Below are positions 9,869-17,841 of a DNA stretch of 64,000 nt, one piece after another. Every line of letters starts with the position of its first letter. The first letter of the stretch is position 1. The notes below the pieces were generated by a model. That model saw only the letters and a program-made list of their open reading frames with translations, was not told the origin of the DNA and ran no database searches. The stretch comes from Streptococcus sp. NPS 308 (GTDB taxonomy: Bacteria; Bacillota; Bacilli; Lactobacillales; Streptococcaceae), in NCBI RefSeq assembly GCF_002355895.1, contig NZ_AP017652.1, positions 591,001-655,000 of the forward strand, in the 5' to 3' direction. A program made the position numbers and the translations under genes.

Positions 9869-9905
9869 ACTCTTTATCATGTAAGATGATAGAGAGTTTT
9901 TTTGT
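9869..9905 (+). terminator. terminator after the 9403 acetyltransferase gene
   Basis: A 12-bp imperfect stem (9869-9880 with 9886-9897) around a 5-nt loop, followed by seven Ts. Confidence 0.85.
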
Positions 9906-9936
9906 TAATAAAATATTACAAAATGACATTTATATA

Positions 9937-9964
9937 TTGCATTAAGTTAGATATATGGTATAAT
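9937..9964 (+). promoter_or_regulatory. promoter of the XRE regulator operon
   Basis: An extended -10 TGGTATAAT (TATAAT 9959-9964) and a -35-like TTGCAT (9937-9942), spacer 16 bp. The region is AT-rich. Confidence 0.65.
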
Positions 9965-10011
9965 GTTTTTAAAAGAAGCGTAACTTTTTAAAAAATAGAA
10001 GGAGGATGCAA

Positions 10012-10221
10012 GTGGCTAAAAATTTAAAGTTAAAACTAGCTCGTGTGGAGCTTGATATGACACAGGGTGATTTGGCAGAGGCTGTGGGTGTTACTAGGCA
10101 GACTATAGGCTTGATTGAAGCTGGGAAATACAATCCTAGTCTCTCCCTTTGCCAGTCTATTTGCAGATGCTTAGGCAAAACTTTAGATCAATTATTTTGG
10201 GAGGAAGAAGATGAAAAATAG
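10012..10221 (+). CDS. XRE-family helix-turn-helix transcriptional regulator
   Basis: A 69-residue Cro/CI-type DNA-binding protein that is nothing but the HTH domain. The recognition region reads TQGDLAEAVGVTRQTIGLIE, followed by AGKYNPSLSLC. The upstream ATG at 10006 directly abuts the AAGGAGG site and cannot be used; the GTG at 10012 sits 6 bp from it and is the probable start. The last codons (WEEEDEK) overlap the start of the next membrane protein. Such short XRE proteins are often paired with membrane proteins beginning with a DER motif, as here. It may regulate its own operon. Confidence 0.9.
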   Translation: MAKNLKLKLARVELDMTQGDLAEAVGVTRQTIGLIEAGKYNPSLSLCQSICRCLGKTLDQLFWEEEDEK

Positions 10222-10222
10222 A
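10196..10222 (+). repeat. 27-bp direct repeat at gene junction, copy 1
   Basis: This stretch, covering the last codons of the XRE gene and the first codons of the next, is identical to 10659-10685. It contains the ribosome-binding site GGGAGGAAG and the overlapping start/stop. Confidence 0.9.
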
Positions 10223-10684
10223 AAGAAACTTGTGATTAAAGATGAACGTACGGAAAAATTGGACGGAAACATTTCAGGAGAAATTCTCTTGGGAATTTGC
10301 CTATTTTTGGCACTGGAAATTTTTGCCAAAGTTTATATTTTCAATTTAACACTTTTGTCCTATTTACCAGAATTACTTTTATTGATTGGAGTCGGTTTGT
10401 ATGCCATTATTCGCCGCATGTATGTTGGAATTGACATTCGAGATATTGTTGAGAATACTGGAAAAGAAAGAATTTTATCTGCTTTGGTATTCTCTATAGT
10501 GATTTTATTGATTGATATCGTTGGCAATCGCGAGGAACTGGTCAATCTATTGACTTGGAAGTACTCCCTAAAAGTTGTTCTAGCAGTTATCATCTATCTC
10601 GTTGGGAGTTTTTCTATGGATAGAGTTATCCTATACTTGAATCGCAGAAATCAGCAAGTTTGGGAGGAAGAAGATGAAAAATAG
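10211..10684 (+). CDS. XRE-associated membrane protein, unknown function (copy 1)
   Basis: A 157-residue protein with four predicted membrane helices (about residues 25-43, 50-66, 92-110 and 122-140). It starts with a basic/acidic segment containing DERTEKLDG. The start overlaps the regulator's stop by 11 bp, implying translational coupling, and its own C-terminus (WEEEDEK) repeats that of the regulator. The DERxExL N-terminus is shared with the next protein, so the two look like diverged duplicates. Proteins of this type with an XRE partner are common in Firmicutes, but their role is unknown to me. Confidence 0.85.
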   Translation: MKNRKKLVIKDERTEKLDGNISGEILLGICLFLALEIFAKVYIFNLTLLSYLPELLLLIGVGLYAIIRRMYVGIDIRDIVENTGKERILSALVFSIVILLIDIVGNREELVNLLTWKYSLKVVLAVIIYLVGSFSMDRVILYLNRRNQQVWEEEDEK

Positions 10685-10685
10685 A
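10659..10685 (+). repeat. 27-bp direct repeat at gene junction, copy 2
   Basis: Identical to 10196-10222, at the junction of the two membrane-protein genes. Confidence 0.9.
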
Positions 10686-11162
10686 TTTTTTTATTATCAA
10701 TTATTAGACGAAAGAGAAGAACAACTGATGAATAAAGCGGGGGCTGAAAGTTTCTATATCTCTATAGCTTTCTTGCTTTTATCTTATATGATTGCAGTAT
10801 TAGCACCAAGTCTTTTTAATCCGAGAATGATTCTCATCATTATCATTATTGGAACTTCTTACTTTTTCGGCCGTGCTCGAGATTTGGGTGTGAACTACTA
10901 TAGTCGTTTTCATTTTACAATTTTAGGGTGTTTGCTGGTGACTCTCGCTATTACAACTCTTTTGATGTTGCAGAATTATCAATTCAATATCGAAATTTAT
11001 CAGCACAATCCTCTGAACGTTAAATACTTGTCTGCTTGGGCCATTACTTATCTGATTTACCTTCCTTGGGTTTTTATCGGCAATCTAGGACTTAAAAGTT
11101 ATGGCGAATGGGCTCAAAAAAGGTTTGAGCGAGATATGGATGAACTGGAGAACGGAGAATAG
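10674..11162 (+). CDS. XRE-associated membrane protein, unknown function (copy 2)
   Basis: A 162-residue protein with four predicted membrane helices (about residues 28-46, 50-66, 80-100 and 122-142), a short N-terminal LDEREEQLMNKAGAE motif and an acidic C-terminus. The start overlaps the previous stop by 11 bp, using the same sequence found at the regulator/copy 1 junction. The motif and topology match the preceding protein. No enzyme motif is visible. It could act as a membrane sensor or anti-regulator for the XRE protein, but that is a guess. Confidence 0.85.
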   Translation: MKNRFFYYQLLDEREEQLMNKAGAESFYISIAFLLLSYMIAVLAPSLFNPRMILIIIIIGTSYFFGRARDLGVNYYSRFHFTILGCLLVTLAITTLLMLQNYQFNIEIYQHNPLNVKYLSAWAITYLIYLPWVFIGNLGLKSYGEWAQKRFERDMDELENGE

Positions 11163-11194
11163 CTTGTTAGCTTTTTATCCATCTCGGTAAAATG

Positions 11195-11203
11195 TGTTAT
11201 AAT
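11195..11203 (+). promoter_or_regulatory. extended -10 promoter of pncB-nadE
   Basis: TGTTATAAT (hexamer 11198-11203). The predicted start, about 11210, gives a 69-nt leader in which I see no recognisable riboswitch. Confidence 0.65.
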
Positions 11204-11278
11204 AGTACTAATTTATCGGATGGTGTGAAAGTGGTAGAATACGTTCATACCTTTGTAAAGTAGGAAGAAGGAAAACAT

Positions 11279-12739
11279 ATGTATCCAGATGATAGTTTGA
11301 CATTGCACACGGACTTGTACCAGATCAACATGATGCAAGTTTACTTTGACCAAGGAATTCACAATAAGAAGGCGGTTTTTGAGGTCTATTTCCGTCAGCA
11401 ACCGTTCAACAACGGTTATGCGGTTTTTGCTGGTTTGGAAAGAATTGTACATTATCTTGAAGACTTACGCTTTTCAGATAGCGATATTGCCTACTTGGAG
11501 ACGCTTGGGTATCATGGAGAATTCTTGGATTACCTACGAAATCTCAAGTTAGAACTAACGGTTCGTTCTGCTCAGGAAGGGGACTTGGTTTTTGCTAATG
11601 AGCCGATTGTGCAGGTTGAAGGACCTCTAGCCCAATGTCAATTGGTTGAAACGGCTCTCTTGAACATCGTTAACTTTCAAACCTTGATAGCGACCAAGGC
11701 AGCACGTATTCGTTCAGTCATTGAAGATGAGCCCTTGATGGAATTCGGGACACGTCGTGCGCAAGAAATGGATGCGGCTATCTGGGGAACACGCGCAGCC
11801 GTGATTGGTGGAGCCAACGGGACTAGCAATGTGCGAGCAGGGAAGCTCTTTGGTATTCCAGTATTGGGTACTCATGCGCATGCCTTGGTACAGGTTTATG
11901 GAAACGACTATGAAGCCTTTAAGGCCTATGCTTCAACCCATCGTGACTGTGTCTTTCTAGTAGATACTTATGATACGCTTCGCATTGGTGTGCCAGCTGC
12001 CATTCAGGTAGCGCGTGAACTGGGAGAGAAGATTAATTTTAAAGGTGTTCGTATCGACTCGGGGGATATAGCCTATATTTCCAAGAAAGTTCGCCAACAG
12101 TTAGATGAGGCTGGATACCCAGATGCCAAAATTTACGCTTCCAATGACCTCGATGAAAATACTATTCTTAACCTCAAAATGCAACACGCTAAGATTGATG
12201 TCTGGGGTGTCGGAACCAAGCTGATTACAGCCTATGACCAGCCTGCTCTTGGGGCAGTTTATAAGATTGTAGCTATCGAAGATGAAACTGGTAAGATGCG
12301 CAATACCATCAAGCTTTCAAGCAATGCTGAAAAAGTGTCGACACCAGGTAAGAAGCAGGTATGGCGGATTACCAGTCGTGAAAAAGGCAAGTCAGAAGGT
12401 GACTACATTACTTATGATGGTGTGGATGTGAGTGACCTGACAGAAATCAAGATGTTCCATCCGACTTATACCTACATCAAAAAGACCGTTCGAAATTTTG
12501 ATGCCGTTCCTCTCTTGGTGGATATTTTCAAAGAAGGAACATTAGTTTACAACTTGCCTAGTTTGACTGAGATTCAGTCCTATGCTCGCAAGGAATTTGA
12601 CAAGCTATGGGATGAGTACAAGCGCGTGCTCAATCCGCAGCACTATCCAGTGGACTTGGCGCGTGATATTTGGCAAGATAAGATGGACTTGATTGACAAG
12701 ATGCGCAAGGAGGCCCTTGGCGAAGGAGAAGAAGAATGA
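11279..12739 (+). CDS. pncB: nicotinate phosphoribosyltransferase
   Basis: PncB converts nicotinate, PRPP and ATP to nicotinate mononucleotide, the entry step of the Preiss-Handler NAD salvage pathway. The 486-residue length fits the bacterial long form. The N-terminal [13 protein letters not shown], the active-site region [17 protein letters not shown] with its conserved histidine partner GTHAHALVQ, and the phosphate-binding RIDSGDIAY are family signatures. The start at 11279 follows AAGAAGGA. It overlaps nadE by 4 bp (ATGA), so the two NAD genes are co-translated. Mitis-group streptococci depend on such salvage. Confidence 0.96.
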   Translation: MYPDDSLTLHTDLYQINMMQVYFDQGIHNKKAVFEVYFRQQPFNNGYAVFAGLERIVHYLEDLRFSDSDIAYLETLGYHGEFLDYLRNLKLELTVRSAQEGDLVFANEPIVQVEGPLAQCQLVETALLNIVNFQTLIATKAARIRSVIEDEPLMEFGTRRAQEMDAAIWGTRAAVIGGANGTSNVRAGKLFGIPVLGTHAHALVQVYGNDYEAFKAYASTHRDCVFLVDTYDTLRIGVPAAIQVARELGEKINFKGVRIDSGDIAYISKKVRQQLDEAGYPDAKIYASNDLDENTILNLKMQHAKIDVWGVGTKLITAYDQPALGAVYKIVAIEDETGKMRNTIKLSSNAEKVSTPGKKQVWRITSREKGKSEGDYITYDGVDVSDLTEIKMFHPTYTYIKKTVRNFDAVPLLVDIFKEGTLVYNLPSLTEIQSYARKEFDKLWDEYKRVLNPQHYPVDLARDIWQDKMDLIDKMRKEALGEGEEE

Positions 12740-13560
12740 GTTTGCAAGAGACCATTATCCAGCAACTAGAGGTTAAACCAGTGATTGACGCCCAGGAGGA
12801 AATTCGTCGTTCCATTGACTTCTTAAAGAAATACTTGAAAAAACACCCCTTTCTTAAAACTTTTGTACTGGGGATTTCTGGAGGACAAGACTCAACCTTA
12901 GCAGGGCGCTTAGCACAATTAGCCATGGAAGAAATGAGAGCAGAGACAGGAGATGACAGCTACCAATTTATCGCTGTCCGCCTGCCATATGGCGTGCAAG
13001 CTGATGAAGCAGATGCACAAAAAGCTCTCGCTTTCATCCAGCCAGATGTCAGCTTGGTTGTGAATATCAAGGAATCAGCTGATGCCATGACAGCTGCAGT
13101 TGAAGCGGCAGGAAGTCCTGTTTCAGACTTTAACAAGGGTAATATTAAAGCTCGTAGTCGTATGATTGCCCAATATGCCCTTGCGGGTGCCCATAGCGGA
13201 GCGGTCATTGGAACAGACCATGCTGCGGAAAATATCACAGGTTTCTTTACCAAGTTTGGTGATGGCGGTGCGGATATTCTTCCACTTTACCGCCTCAATA
13301 AACGCCAAGGAAAACAACTCTTGAAGGAACTTGGTGCAGACCCAGCACTTTATGAAAAAATCCCAACAGCAGATTTGGAAGAAGAAAAACCAGGTATTGC
13401 AGACGAAGTAGCCTTGGGAGTCACTTACAATGAAATTGATGACTACCTTGAAGGCAAAACAATCAGCCCAGAATCCCAAGCGACTATTGAAAACTGGTGG
13501 CATAAAGGCCAACACAAACGCCACCTACCAATCACCGTATTTGATGACTTTTGGGAGTAA
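12736..13560 (+). CDS. nadE: ammonia-dependent NAD+ synthetase
   Basis: NadE amidates deamido-NAD to NAD using ATP and ammonia, completing the pathway begun by pncB. The 274-residue size is that of the ammonia-dependent, single-domain form. The PP-loop reads [17 protein letters not shown] near residues 46-62, and [20 protein letters not shown] is the adenylation/ammonia-site signature. The C-terminus [13 protein letters not shown] is typical of Firmicutes NadE. A terminator hairpin begins at the stop codon. Confidence 0.97.
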   Translation: MSLQETIIQQLEVKPVIDAQEEIRRSIDFLKKYLKKHPFLKTFVLGISGGQDSTLAGRLAQLAMEEMRAETGDDSYQFIAVRLPYGVQADEADAQKALAFIQPDVSLVVNIKESADAMTAAVEAAGSPVSDFNKGNIKARSRMIAQYALAGAHSGAVIGTDHAAENITGFFTKFGDGGADILPLYRLNKRQGKQLLKELGADPALYEKIPTADLEEEKPGIADEVALGVTYNEIDDYLEGKTISPESQATIENWWHKGQHKRHLPITVFDDFWE

Positions 13561-13581
13561 AAATCTCCAGTGGAGGTTTTT
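13560..13581 (+). terminator. terminator after nadE
   Basis: Stem 13561-13568 with 13572-13579 around AGT, then a T run. A second loop-rich hairpin (CTCTCAC 13585-13591 with GTGAGAG 13606-13612) lies just downstream. Confidence 0.65.
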
Positions 13582-13634
13582 AGCCTCTCACCTTGAAATA
13601 AAAAAGTGAGAGTTAGTCCTGGGGACCTTTTCAG

Positions 13635-13661
13635 CCCGAGTCTAGAAATGAGAAAGCGAGG
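13635..13661 (+). repeat. GAGTCTAGAAA box, copy 1
   Basis: A 27-bp box from CCCGAGTC to AAGCGAGG. It is preceded by a small GTCC/GGAC hairpin and a T run. Confidence 0.85.
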
Positions 13662-13682
13662 AAGGTCCTGTAGACCTTTTTA

Positions 13683-13710
13683 CCCTGAGTCTAGAAACGA
13701 GAAAGCGAGG
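13683..13710 (+). repeat. GAGTCTAGAAA box, copy 2
   Basis: A 28-bp box differing from copy 1 at only a few bases. It is preceded by an AAGGTC/GACCTT hairpin (13662-13677) and a T run that looks like a terminator. Confidence 0.85.
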
Positions 13711-13873
13711 CAGATTCGGTAACTCGTAGAGTTCGATTTTCGTTGTCTCACCCCCGCAACGATGACTAGGTTTGAAAAAGCTTGGTAAAGTGCATTTCAA
13801 ACCAGACAGCGACTGCGTCAAGTAACTAAATGAAAAACTTGTTTTCTAGCTGTTACTGAGTATAGTCTTTTTA

Positions 13874-13901
13874 CCCTGAGCCTAGAAATAAGAAAGCGAG
13901 G
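13874..13901 (+). repeat. GAGTCTAGAAA box, copy 3, supplies the RBS of the next gene
   Basis: A 28-bp box again preceded by a short hairpin and TTTTTACC. Its terminal GCGAGG lies 7 bp from the ATG at 13909. Confidence 0.85.
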
Positions 13902-13908
13902 TAACATT

Positions 13909-14460
13909 ATGAAAGCAATCGGTACGCAAATGTTACAGACAGAGCGTTTAATCTTGAGAAGATTTGTGGAGAGTGATGCGGAAGCCATGTTTCAAAATTG
14001 GGCTTCGTCTGCTGAGAATCTGACCTATGTCACCTGGGATCCTCATCCTGATGTTGAGGTGACTCGGAATTCGATTCGCAATTGGGTTGCTTCTTATGTC
14101 AATCCCAACTATTACAAATGGGCCATTTGTCTCAAAGAAAATCCTGAGCAAGTGATAGGAGATATCAGCATCGTTGAGATGAATGAGAAAGATTCAAGTT
14201 GTGAAATTGGCTATGTTTTAGGAAAAGATTATTGGGGCCGAGGTATGATGACAGAAGCCTTGAAAGCTGTCTTAGACTTTTGTTTTACTCAAGCAGGCTT
14301 TCAAAAAGTCAGAGCTCGTTACGCCAGTCTCAACCCAGCTTCAGGCCGTGTGATGGAAAAAGCGGGAATGTCTTATCTAAAAACCATTGCCAATGGTGTG
14401 GAGAGAAAAGACTATGTTGCGGATCTTATTTATTACCAGATAAGCAGGGAAGATAGGTGA
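13909..14460 (+). CDS. RimJ/RimL-type GNAT N-acetyltransferase
   Basis: A 183-residue protein opening with LQTERLILRRFVESDAEAMF, the signature of the RimJ/RimL-like branch that acetylates protein N-termini or small amines. The acetyl-CoA motif EIGYVLGKDYWGRGMMTEAL lies near residues 101-120, and NPASGRVMEKAGM follows. The start at 13909 is set by GCGAGG at the end of the third intergenic repeat. Substrate unknown. A terminator follows directly. Confidence 0.9.
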   Translation: MKAIGTQMLQTERLILRRFVESDAEAMFQNWASSAENLTYVTWDPHPDVEVTRNSIRNWVASYVNPNYYKWAICLKENPEQVIGDISIVEMNEKDSSCEIGYVLGKDYWGRGMMTEALKAVLDFCFTQAGFQKVRARYASLNPASGRVMEKAGMSYLKTIANGVERKDYVADLIYYQISREDR

Positions 14461-14480
14461 TTTTCTTTTCTGTTTCTATC

Positions 14481-14507
14481 AAAGTCAGACCTTGTCTGGC
14501 TTTTTTT
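14481..14507 (+). terminator. terminator after the RimJ-like gene
   Basis: A 10-bp stem (14481-14490 with about 14494-14503, one G-T pair), followed by a run of Ts. Confidence 0.8.
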
Positions 14508-14623
14508 GTGCCAGATTTCTGAATAAACTGATTAAATTCCTATTTTTTCCTATCATTGTCCCTGTTTTTTCTGGGGTTTTGGAGCTATAATAGTCCTATC
14601 AAATCAAAGAATGGAGGAAGGCA

Positions 14624-15334
14624 ATGGACAATGTAATCTTTTTTATCAGTGTTTTTTTTGCTGGAATTCTTTCCTTCTTTTCTCCTTGTATTTTACCCTT
14701 GTTACCGGTCTATGCAGGGGTCTTGTTGGATGATAAGAATGATGCTCAGGCTTCTAGTGGAAAATTTTCAATCTCACTTGTTAGTTTATTGCGAACATTG
14801 GCCTTTATAGCAGGGATTTCTTTTATCTTTATCTTACTGGGTTATGGAGCTGGTTTTTTAGGCAATTTTCTTTATGCTTCTTGGTTTCAGTATGTGACGG
14901 GTGCGGTTATCATTCTCTTAGGCTTGCACCAGATGGAAGTCTTACATTTGCAGGGGCTTTACAAGGAAAAAAGGCTACAATTAAAGAGACAGGGGCAAAA
15001 GGGTAACGGCTATAGTCAGGCATTTTTACTGGGGTTGACCTTTAGTTTTGCTTGGACTCCATGTGTAGGGCCAGTTCTGGGGTCTGTTTTGGCCTTAGCG
15101 GCTTCAGGTGGCTCAGGTGCTTGGCAGGGAGCTGGTCTCATGTTGGTTTACACGCTGGGATTGGCGCTACCATTTTTGGTTCTAGCTCTTGCTTCCAGTT
15201 ATGTTTTAAAACATTTCCGAAAACTCCATCCTTATCTCGGAACCCTCAAAAAAGTGGGTGGTTTCCTCATTATCGTGATGGGAATCTTGGTGCTTTTGGG
15301 AAATGCTTCCATTTTGACTACATTATTTGAATAG
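14624..15334 (+). CDS. ccdA: CcdA-family thiol-disulfide electron transporter
   Basis: CcdA carries reducing equivalents from cytoplasmic thioredoxin across the membrane to extracellular thiol proteins. The 236-residue protein has six predicted helices. The paired cysteines are in FFSPCILPLLP (helix 1) and AWTPCVGPVLG (helix 4), the redox pair of the family. The gene runs directly into a lipoprotein thioredoxin and msrAB, matching the pneumococcal set in which CcdA, an extracellular thioredoxin and a surface MsrAB repair oxidised methionines. A -10 TATAAT lies at 14586-14591. Confidence 0.93.
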   Translation: MDNVIFFISVFFAGILSFFSPCILPLLPVYAGVLLDDKNDAQASSGKFSISLVSLLRTLAFIAGISFIFILLGYGAGFLGNFLYASWFQYVTGAVIILLGLHQMEVLHLQGLYKEKRLQLKRQGQKGNGYSQAFLLGLTFSFAWTPCVGPVLGSVLALAASGGSGAWQGAGLMLVYTLGLALPFLVLALASSYVLKHFRKLHPYLGTLKKVGGFLIIVMGILVLLGNASILTTLFE

Positions 15335-15347
15335 GGAGGAAAAAGAA

Positions 15348-15911
15348 ATGAAAAAATGGCAAACATGTCTCCTTGGAGTAGGCTCCATCTGTTGCTTGGC
15401 AGCTTGTTCGGCTAAAAATATGTCAGACGAAGCTACTATGAAGGAGCAAAACAAAACAGAACAAGTCGGTGCGCAAACTGCGACTAAAGGTCAGGCGGTT
15501 GCTGATTTTGAACTAACAGGAGTAGATGGTAAGACCTATCGTTTATCTGACTACAAAGGCAAGAAAGTCTATCTTAAATTCTGGGCTTCTTGGTGTTCTA
15601 TCTGTTTAGCCAGTCTTCCAGATACGGATGAAATTGCTAAGGATGCTGGTGATGACTATGTGGTCTTGACAGTGGTGTCTCCTGGTCACAAGGGAGAACA
15701 AGCGGAAGCAGACTTTAAGAACTGGTACAAGGGATTAGATTATAAAAATTTACCGGTTTTAATTGATCCGTCAGGCAAACTTTTGGAAAGTTATGGTGTT
15801 CGTTCTTACCCTACTCAAGCCTTTATAGACAAGGAAGGCAAGCTGGTCAAAACGCAACCAGGTTTTATGGATAAGGATATGATTTTAAAAACATTAAAGG
15901 AAATGGGGTAG
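15348..15911 (+). CDS. extracellular thioredoxin-like lipoprotein (TlpA/Etrx type)
   Basis: A 187-residue secreted protein that probably passes electrons from CcdA to MsrAB. The start is ATG 15348, 7 bp after AGGGAGGA; an upstream in-frame ATG overlaps ccdA and is not needed. The signal peptide ends in a lipobox (LAAC, Cys20). The mature thioredoxin fold carries the active-site FWASWCSICLAS, a CxxC pair. The pneumococcal homologue is known as Etrx1. It lies 13 bp after ccdA and 9 bp before msrAB. Confidence 0.93.
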   Translation: MKKWQTCLLGVGSICCLAACSAKNMSDEATMKEQNKTEQVGAQTATKGQAVADFELTGVDGKTYRLSDYKGKKVYLKFWASWCSICLASLPDTDEIAKDAGDDYVVLTVVSPGHKGEQAEADFKNWYKGLDYKNLPVLIDPSGKLLESYGVRSYPTQAFIDKEGKLVKTQPGFMDKDMILKTLKEMG

Positions 15912-15920
15912 AGAAAGGCT

Positions 15921-17033
15921 ATGAATGATAAAGTAAAACTTTTTGTCTTGGCAGGGGTCATTCTCCTAGTCCTAACCGGTTTCTATTTTCTATTGATGCG
16001 AAATGCAGGGCAGACAGATAGCTCGCAAATTGAGAAAGCATCAGTTAGCCAAGGAGGAAAAACAGTGAAAAAAACAGAAGTGAGTAAAGACGCAGACTTG
16101 CACGAAATTTATCTAGCTGGGGGATGTTTCTGGGGAGTGGAGGAATACTTCTCACGCGTGCCCGGAGTGACAGATGCCGTTTCAGGCTATGCAAATGGTA
16201 GAGGGGAAACAACCAAGTACGAATTGATTAACCAAACAGGACATGCGGAAACCGTCCATGTCACCTATGATGCTAATCAAATTTCCCTCAAGGAAATCTT
16301 GCTTCATTACTTCCGCATTATCAATCCAACCAGCAAAAATAAACAAGGAAATGATGTGGGGACCCAGTACCGTACTGGTGTCTATTACACAGATGACAAG
16401 GATTTGGAAGTAATCAACCAAGTCTTTGATGAGGTGGCTAAGAAATACGATCAACCTTTGGCAGTTGAAAAGGAAAACTTGAAGAATTTTGTAGTGGCTG
16501 AGGATTACCACCAAGACTACCTCAAGAAAAATCCAAATGGCTACTGTCATATCAATGTCAATCAAGCTGCCTATCCCGTCATCGATGCCAGCAAATATCC
16601 CAAACCAAGCGATGAAGAATTGAAAAAGACCTTGTCACCTGAGGAGTATGCAGTTACCCAGAAAAATCAAACAGAACGAGCTTTTTCAAATCGCTACTGG
16701 GATAAATTTGAATCTGGTATCTATGTGGATGTGGCAACTGGCGAACCCCTCTTTTCATCAAAGGATAAGTTTGAGTCTGGTTGCGGATGGCCTAGTTTCA
16801 CTCAACCCATCAGTCCAGATGTTGCCACCTACAAGGAAGATAAGTCTTACAATATGACGCGTATGGAAGTGAGAAGCCGAGTTGGAGATTCTCACCTTGG
16901 CCATGTCTTTACGGATGGACCACAGGATAAGGGGGGCTTGCGCTACTGTATCAATAGTCTTTCTATCCGCTTTATTCCCAAAGACCAAATGGCAGAAAAA
17001 GGCTATGCTTATTTACTAGATTATGTTGATTAA
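15921..17033 (+). CDS. msrAB: bifunctional peptide-methionine sulfoxide reductase MsrA/MsrB
   Basis: The enzyme reduces both stereoisomers of methionine sulfoxide in proteins outside the cell. Residues 5-26 form a membrane anchor, then a short linker. The MsrA domain has the catalytic motif [11 protein letters not shown] near residues 70-80; the MsrB domain begins near residue 240, has [11 protein letters not shown] and the catalytic cysteine in [11 protein letters not shown]. The 370-residue length matches the pneumococcal surface form. It is the last gene of the ccdA operon, and a weak hairpin follows. Confidence 0.96.
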   Translation: MNDKVKLFVLAGVILLVLTGFYFLLMRNAGQTDSSQIEKASVSQGGKTVKKTEVSKDADLHEIYLAGGCFWGVEEYFSRVPGVTDAVSGYANGRGETTKYELINQTGHAETVHVTYDANQISLKEILLHYFRIINPTSKNKQGNDVGTQYRTGVYYTDDKDLEVINQVFDEVAKKYDQPLAVEKENLKNFVVAEDYHQDYLKKNPNGYCHINVNQAAYPVIDASKYPKPSDEELKKTLSPEEYAVTQKNQTERAFSNRYWDKFESGIYVDVATGEPLFSSKDKFESGCGWPSFTQPISPDVATYKEDKSYNMTRMEVRSRVGDSHLGHVFTDGPQDKGGLRYCINSLSIRFIPKDQMAEKGYAYLLDYVD

Positions 17034-17036
17034 GAA

Positions 17037-17066
17037 GTCTTTCCTAAGCACTTAGAGAAGAATTTT
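17037..17066 (+). terminator. possible weak terminator after msrAB
   Basis: An imperfect stem (TCTTTCCTAAG with CTTAGAGAAGA) followed by AATTTTG. It is weak, so read-through into the two-component genes is plausible. Confidence 0.35.
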
Positions 17067-17074
17067 GCTATACT
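17066..17074 (+). promoter_or_regulatory. extended -10 promoter of the two-component operon
   Basis: TGCTATACT (hexamer 17069-17074); no clear -35 box. The AAAGGAG site for the response regulator follows. Confidence 0.55.
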
Positions 17075-17103
17075 GATACTAGTAAGTGACAAAGGAGCCG
17101 AGC

Positions 17104-17841
17104 ATGACCTACACAATCTTAATCGTAGAAGATGAGTATCTAGTAAGACAAGGCTTGACCAAACTGGTCAATGTAGCAGCCTACGATATGGAAATCATCG
17201 GTCAGGCTGAAAATGGAAGACAGGCTTGGGAATTGATTCAACAACAAGTGCCGGATATCATTTTAACCGATATCAACATGCCTCAGCTAAATGGCATCCA
17301 GTTGGCCAGTCTGGTACGAGAAACCTATCCACAAGTGCATTTGGTCTTTTTGACTGGTTACGATGATTTTGATTATGCCTTGTCTGCCGTCAAACTAGGT
17401 GTCGATGACTATCTGCTCAAGCCCTTTTCTCGTCAGGATATTGAGGAAATGTTGGGGAAAATCAAGCAAAAACTAGATAAGGAAGAGAAGGAAGAGCAGT
17501 TACAAGATTTACTGACCGATAAGTTTGAAGGAAACATAGCCCAGAAGATCCAGTCTCATCTAGCTGACAGCCAATTTAGTTTAAAGTCTTTGGCCAGTGA
17601 ATTGGGCTTTAGTTCGACTTATCTGAGCTCCTTGATTAAGAAAGAGTTGGGTCTGCCTTTTCAGGATTATTTGGTGCGAGAGCGTGTCAAACAAGCCAAG
17701 CTCTTGCTATTGACAACGGATTTAAAGATTTATGAGATAGCCGAAAAGGTTGGTTTTGAAGATATGAACTACTTTACCCAACGCTTTAAACAGATTGCAG
17801 GTGTGACCCCTCGTCAGTTTAAGAAGGGGGAAGGTCGATGA
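17104..17841 (+). CDS. response regulator with AraC-type DNA-binding domain (TCS09/ZmpR-like)
   Basis: A 245-residue YesN-type regulator. The receiver domain has acidic residues in IVEDEYL, the phospho-acceptor Asp56 in ILTDINMPQ, and the KPF lysine in DDYLLKPFS. The C-terminal AraC domain carries two HTH units, the second ending in VGFEDMNYFTQRFKQIAGVTPRQF. The start is ATG 17104 (AAAGGAG 7 bp upstream). It overlaps the kinase gene by 4 bp. Its position between msrAB and zmpB matches pneumococcal TCS09, reported to influence zmpB and sugar-related genes, so zmpB is a candidate target. Confidence 0.93.
   Translation: MTYTILIVEDEYLVRQGLTKLVNVAAYDMEIIGQAENGRQAWELIQQQVPDIILTDINMPQLNGIQLASLVRETYPQVHLVFLTGYDDFDYALSAVKLGVDDYLLKPFSRQDIEEMLGKIKQKLDKEEKEEQLQDLLTDKFEGNIAQKIQSHLADSQFSLKSLASELGFSSTYLSSLIKKELGLPFQDYLVRERVKQAKLLLLTTDLKIYEIAEKVGFEDMNYFTQRFKQIAGVTPRQFKKGEGR

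Larger units (their letters stand above)
13561..13908 (+). other. 348-bp non-coding structured region between nadE and an acetyltransferase gene
   Basis: I see no convincing gene here. The region holds the nadE terminator, several inverted repeats and three copies of a ~28-bp box. The inverted repeats include TCGTTG (13740-13745) with CAACGA (13757-13762), and GGTTTGAAA (13769-13777) with TTTCAAACC (13795-13803). The last box ends in the ribosome-binding site of the next gene. The density of hairpins suggests a cis-acting leader or the relic of a small mobile repeat. Confidence 0.6.

Noticed and set aside
11204..11278. A riboswitch in the pncB leader
   Set aside because: The 69-nt leader has no conserved NAD-riboswitch pattern I can recognise and no terminator.
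13647..13720. 24-codon reading frame starting at ATG 13647 in the box-repeat region
   Set aside because: No RBS, and it merely reads through the repeats.
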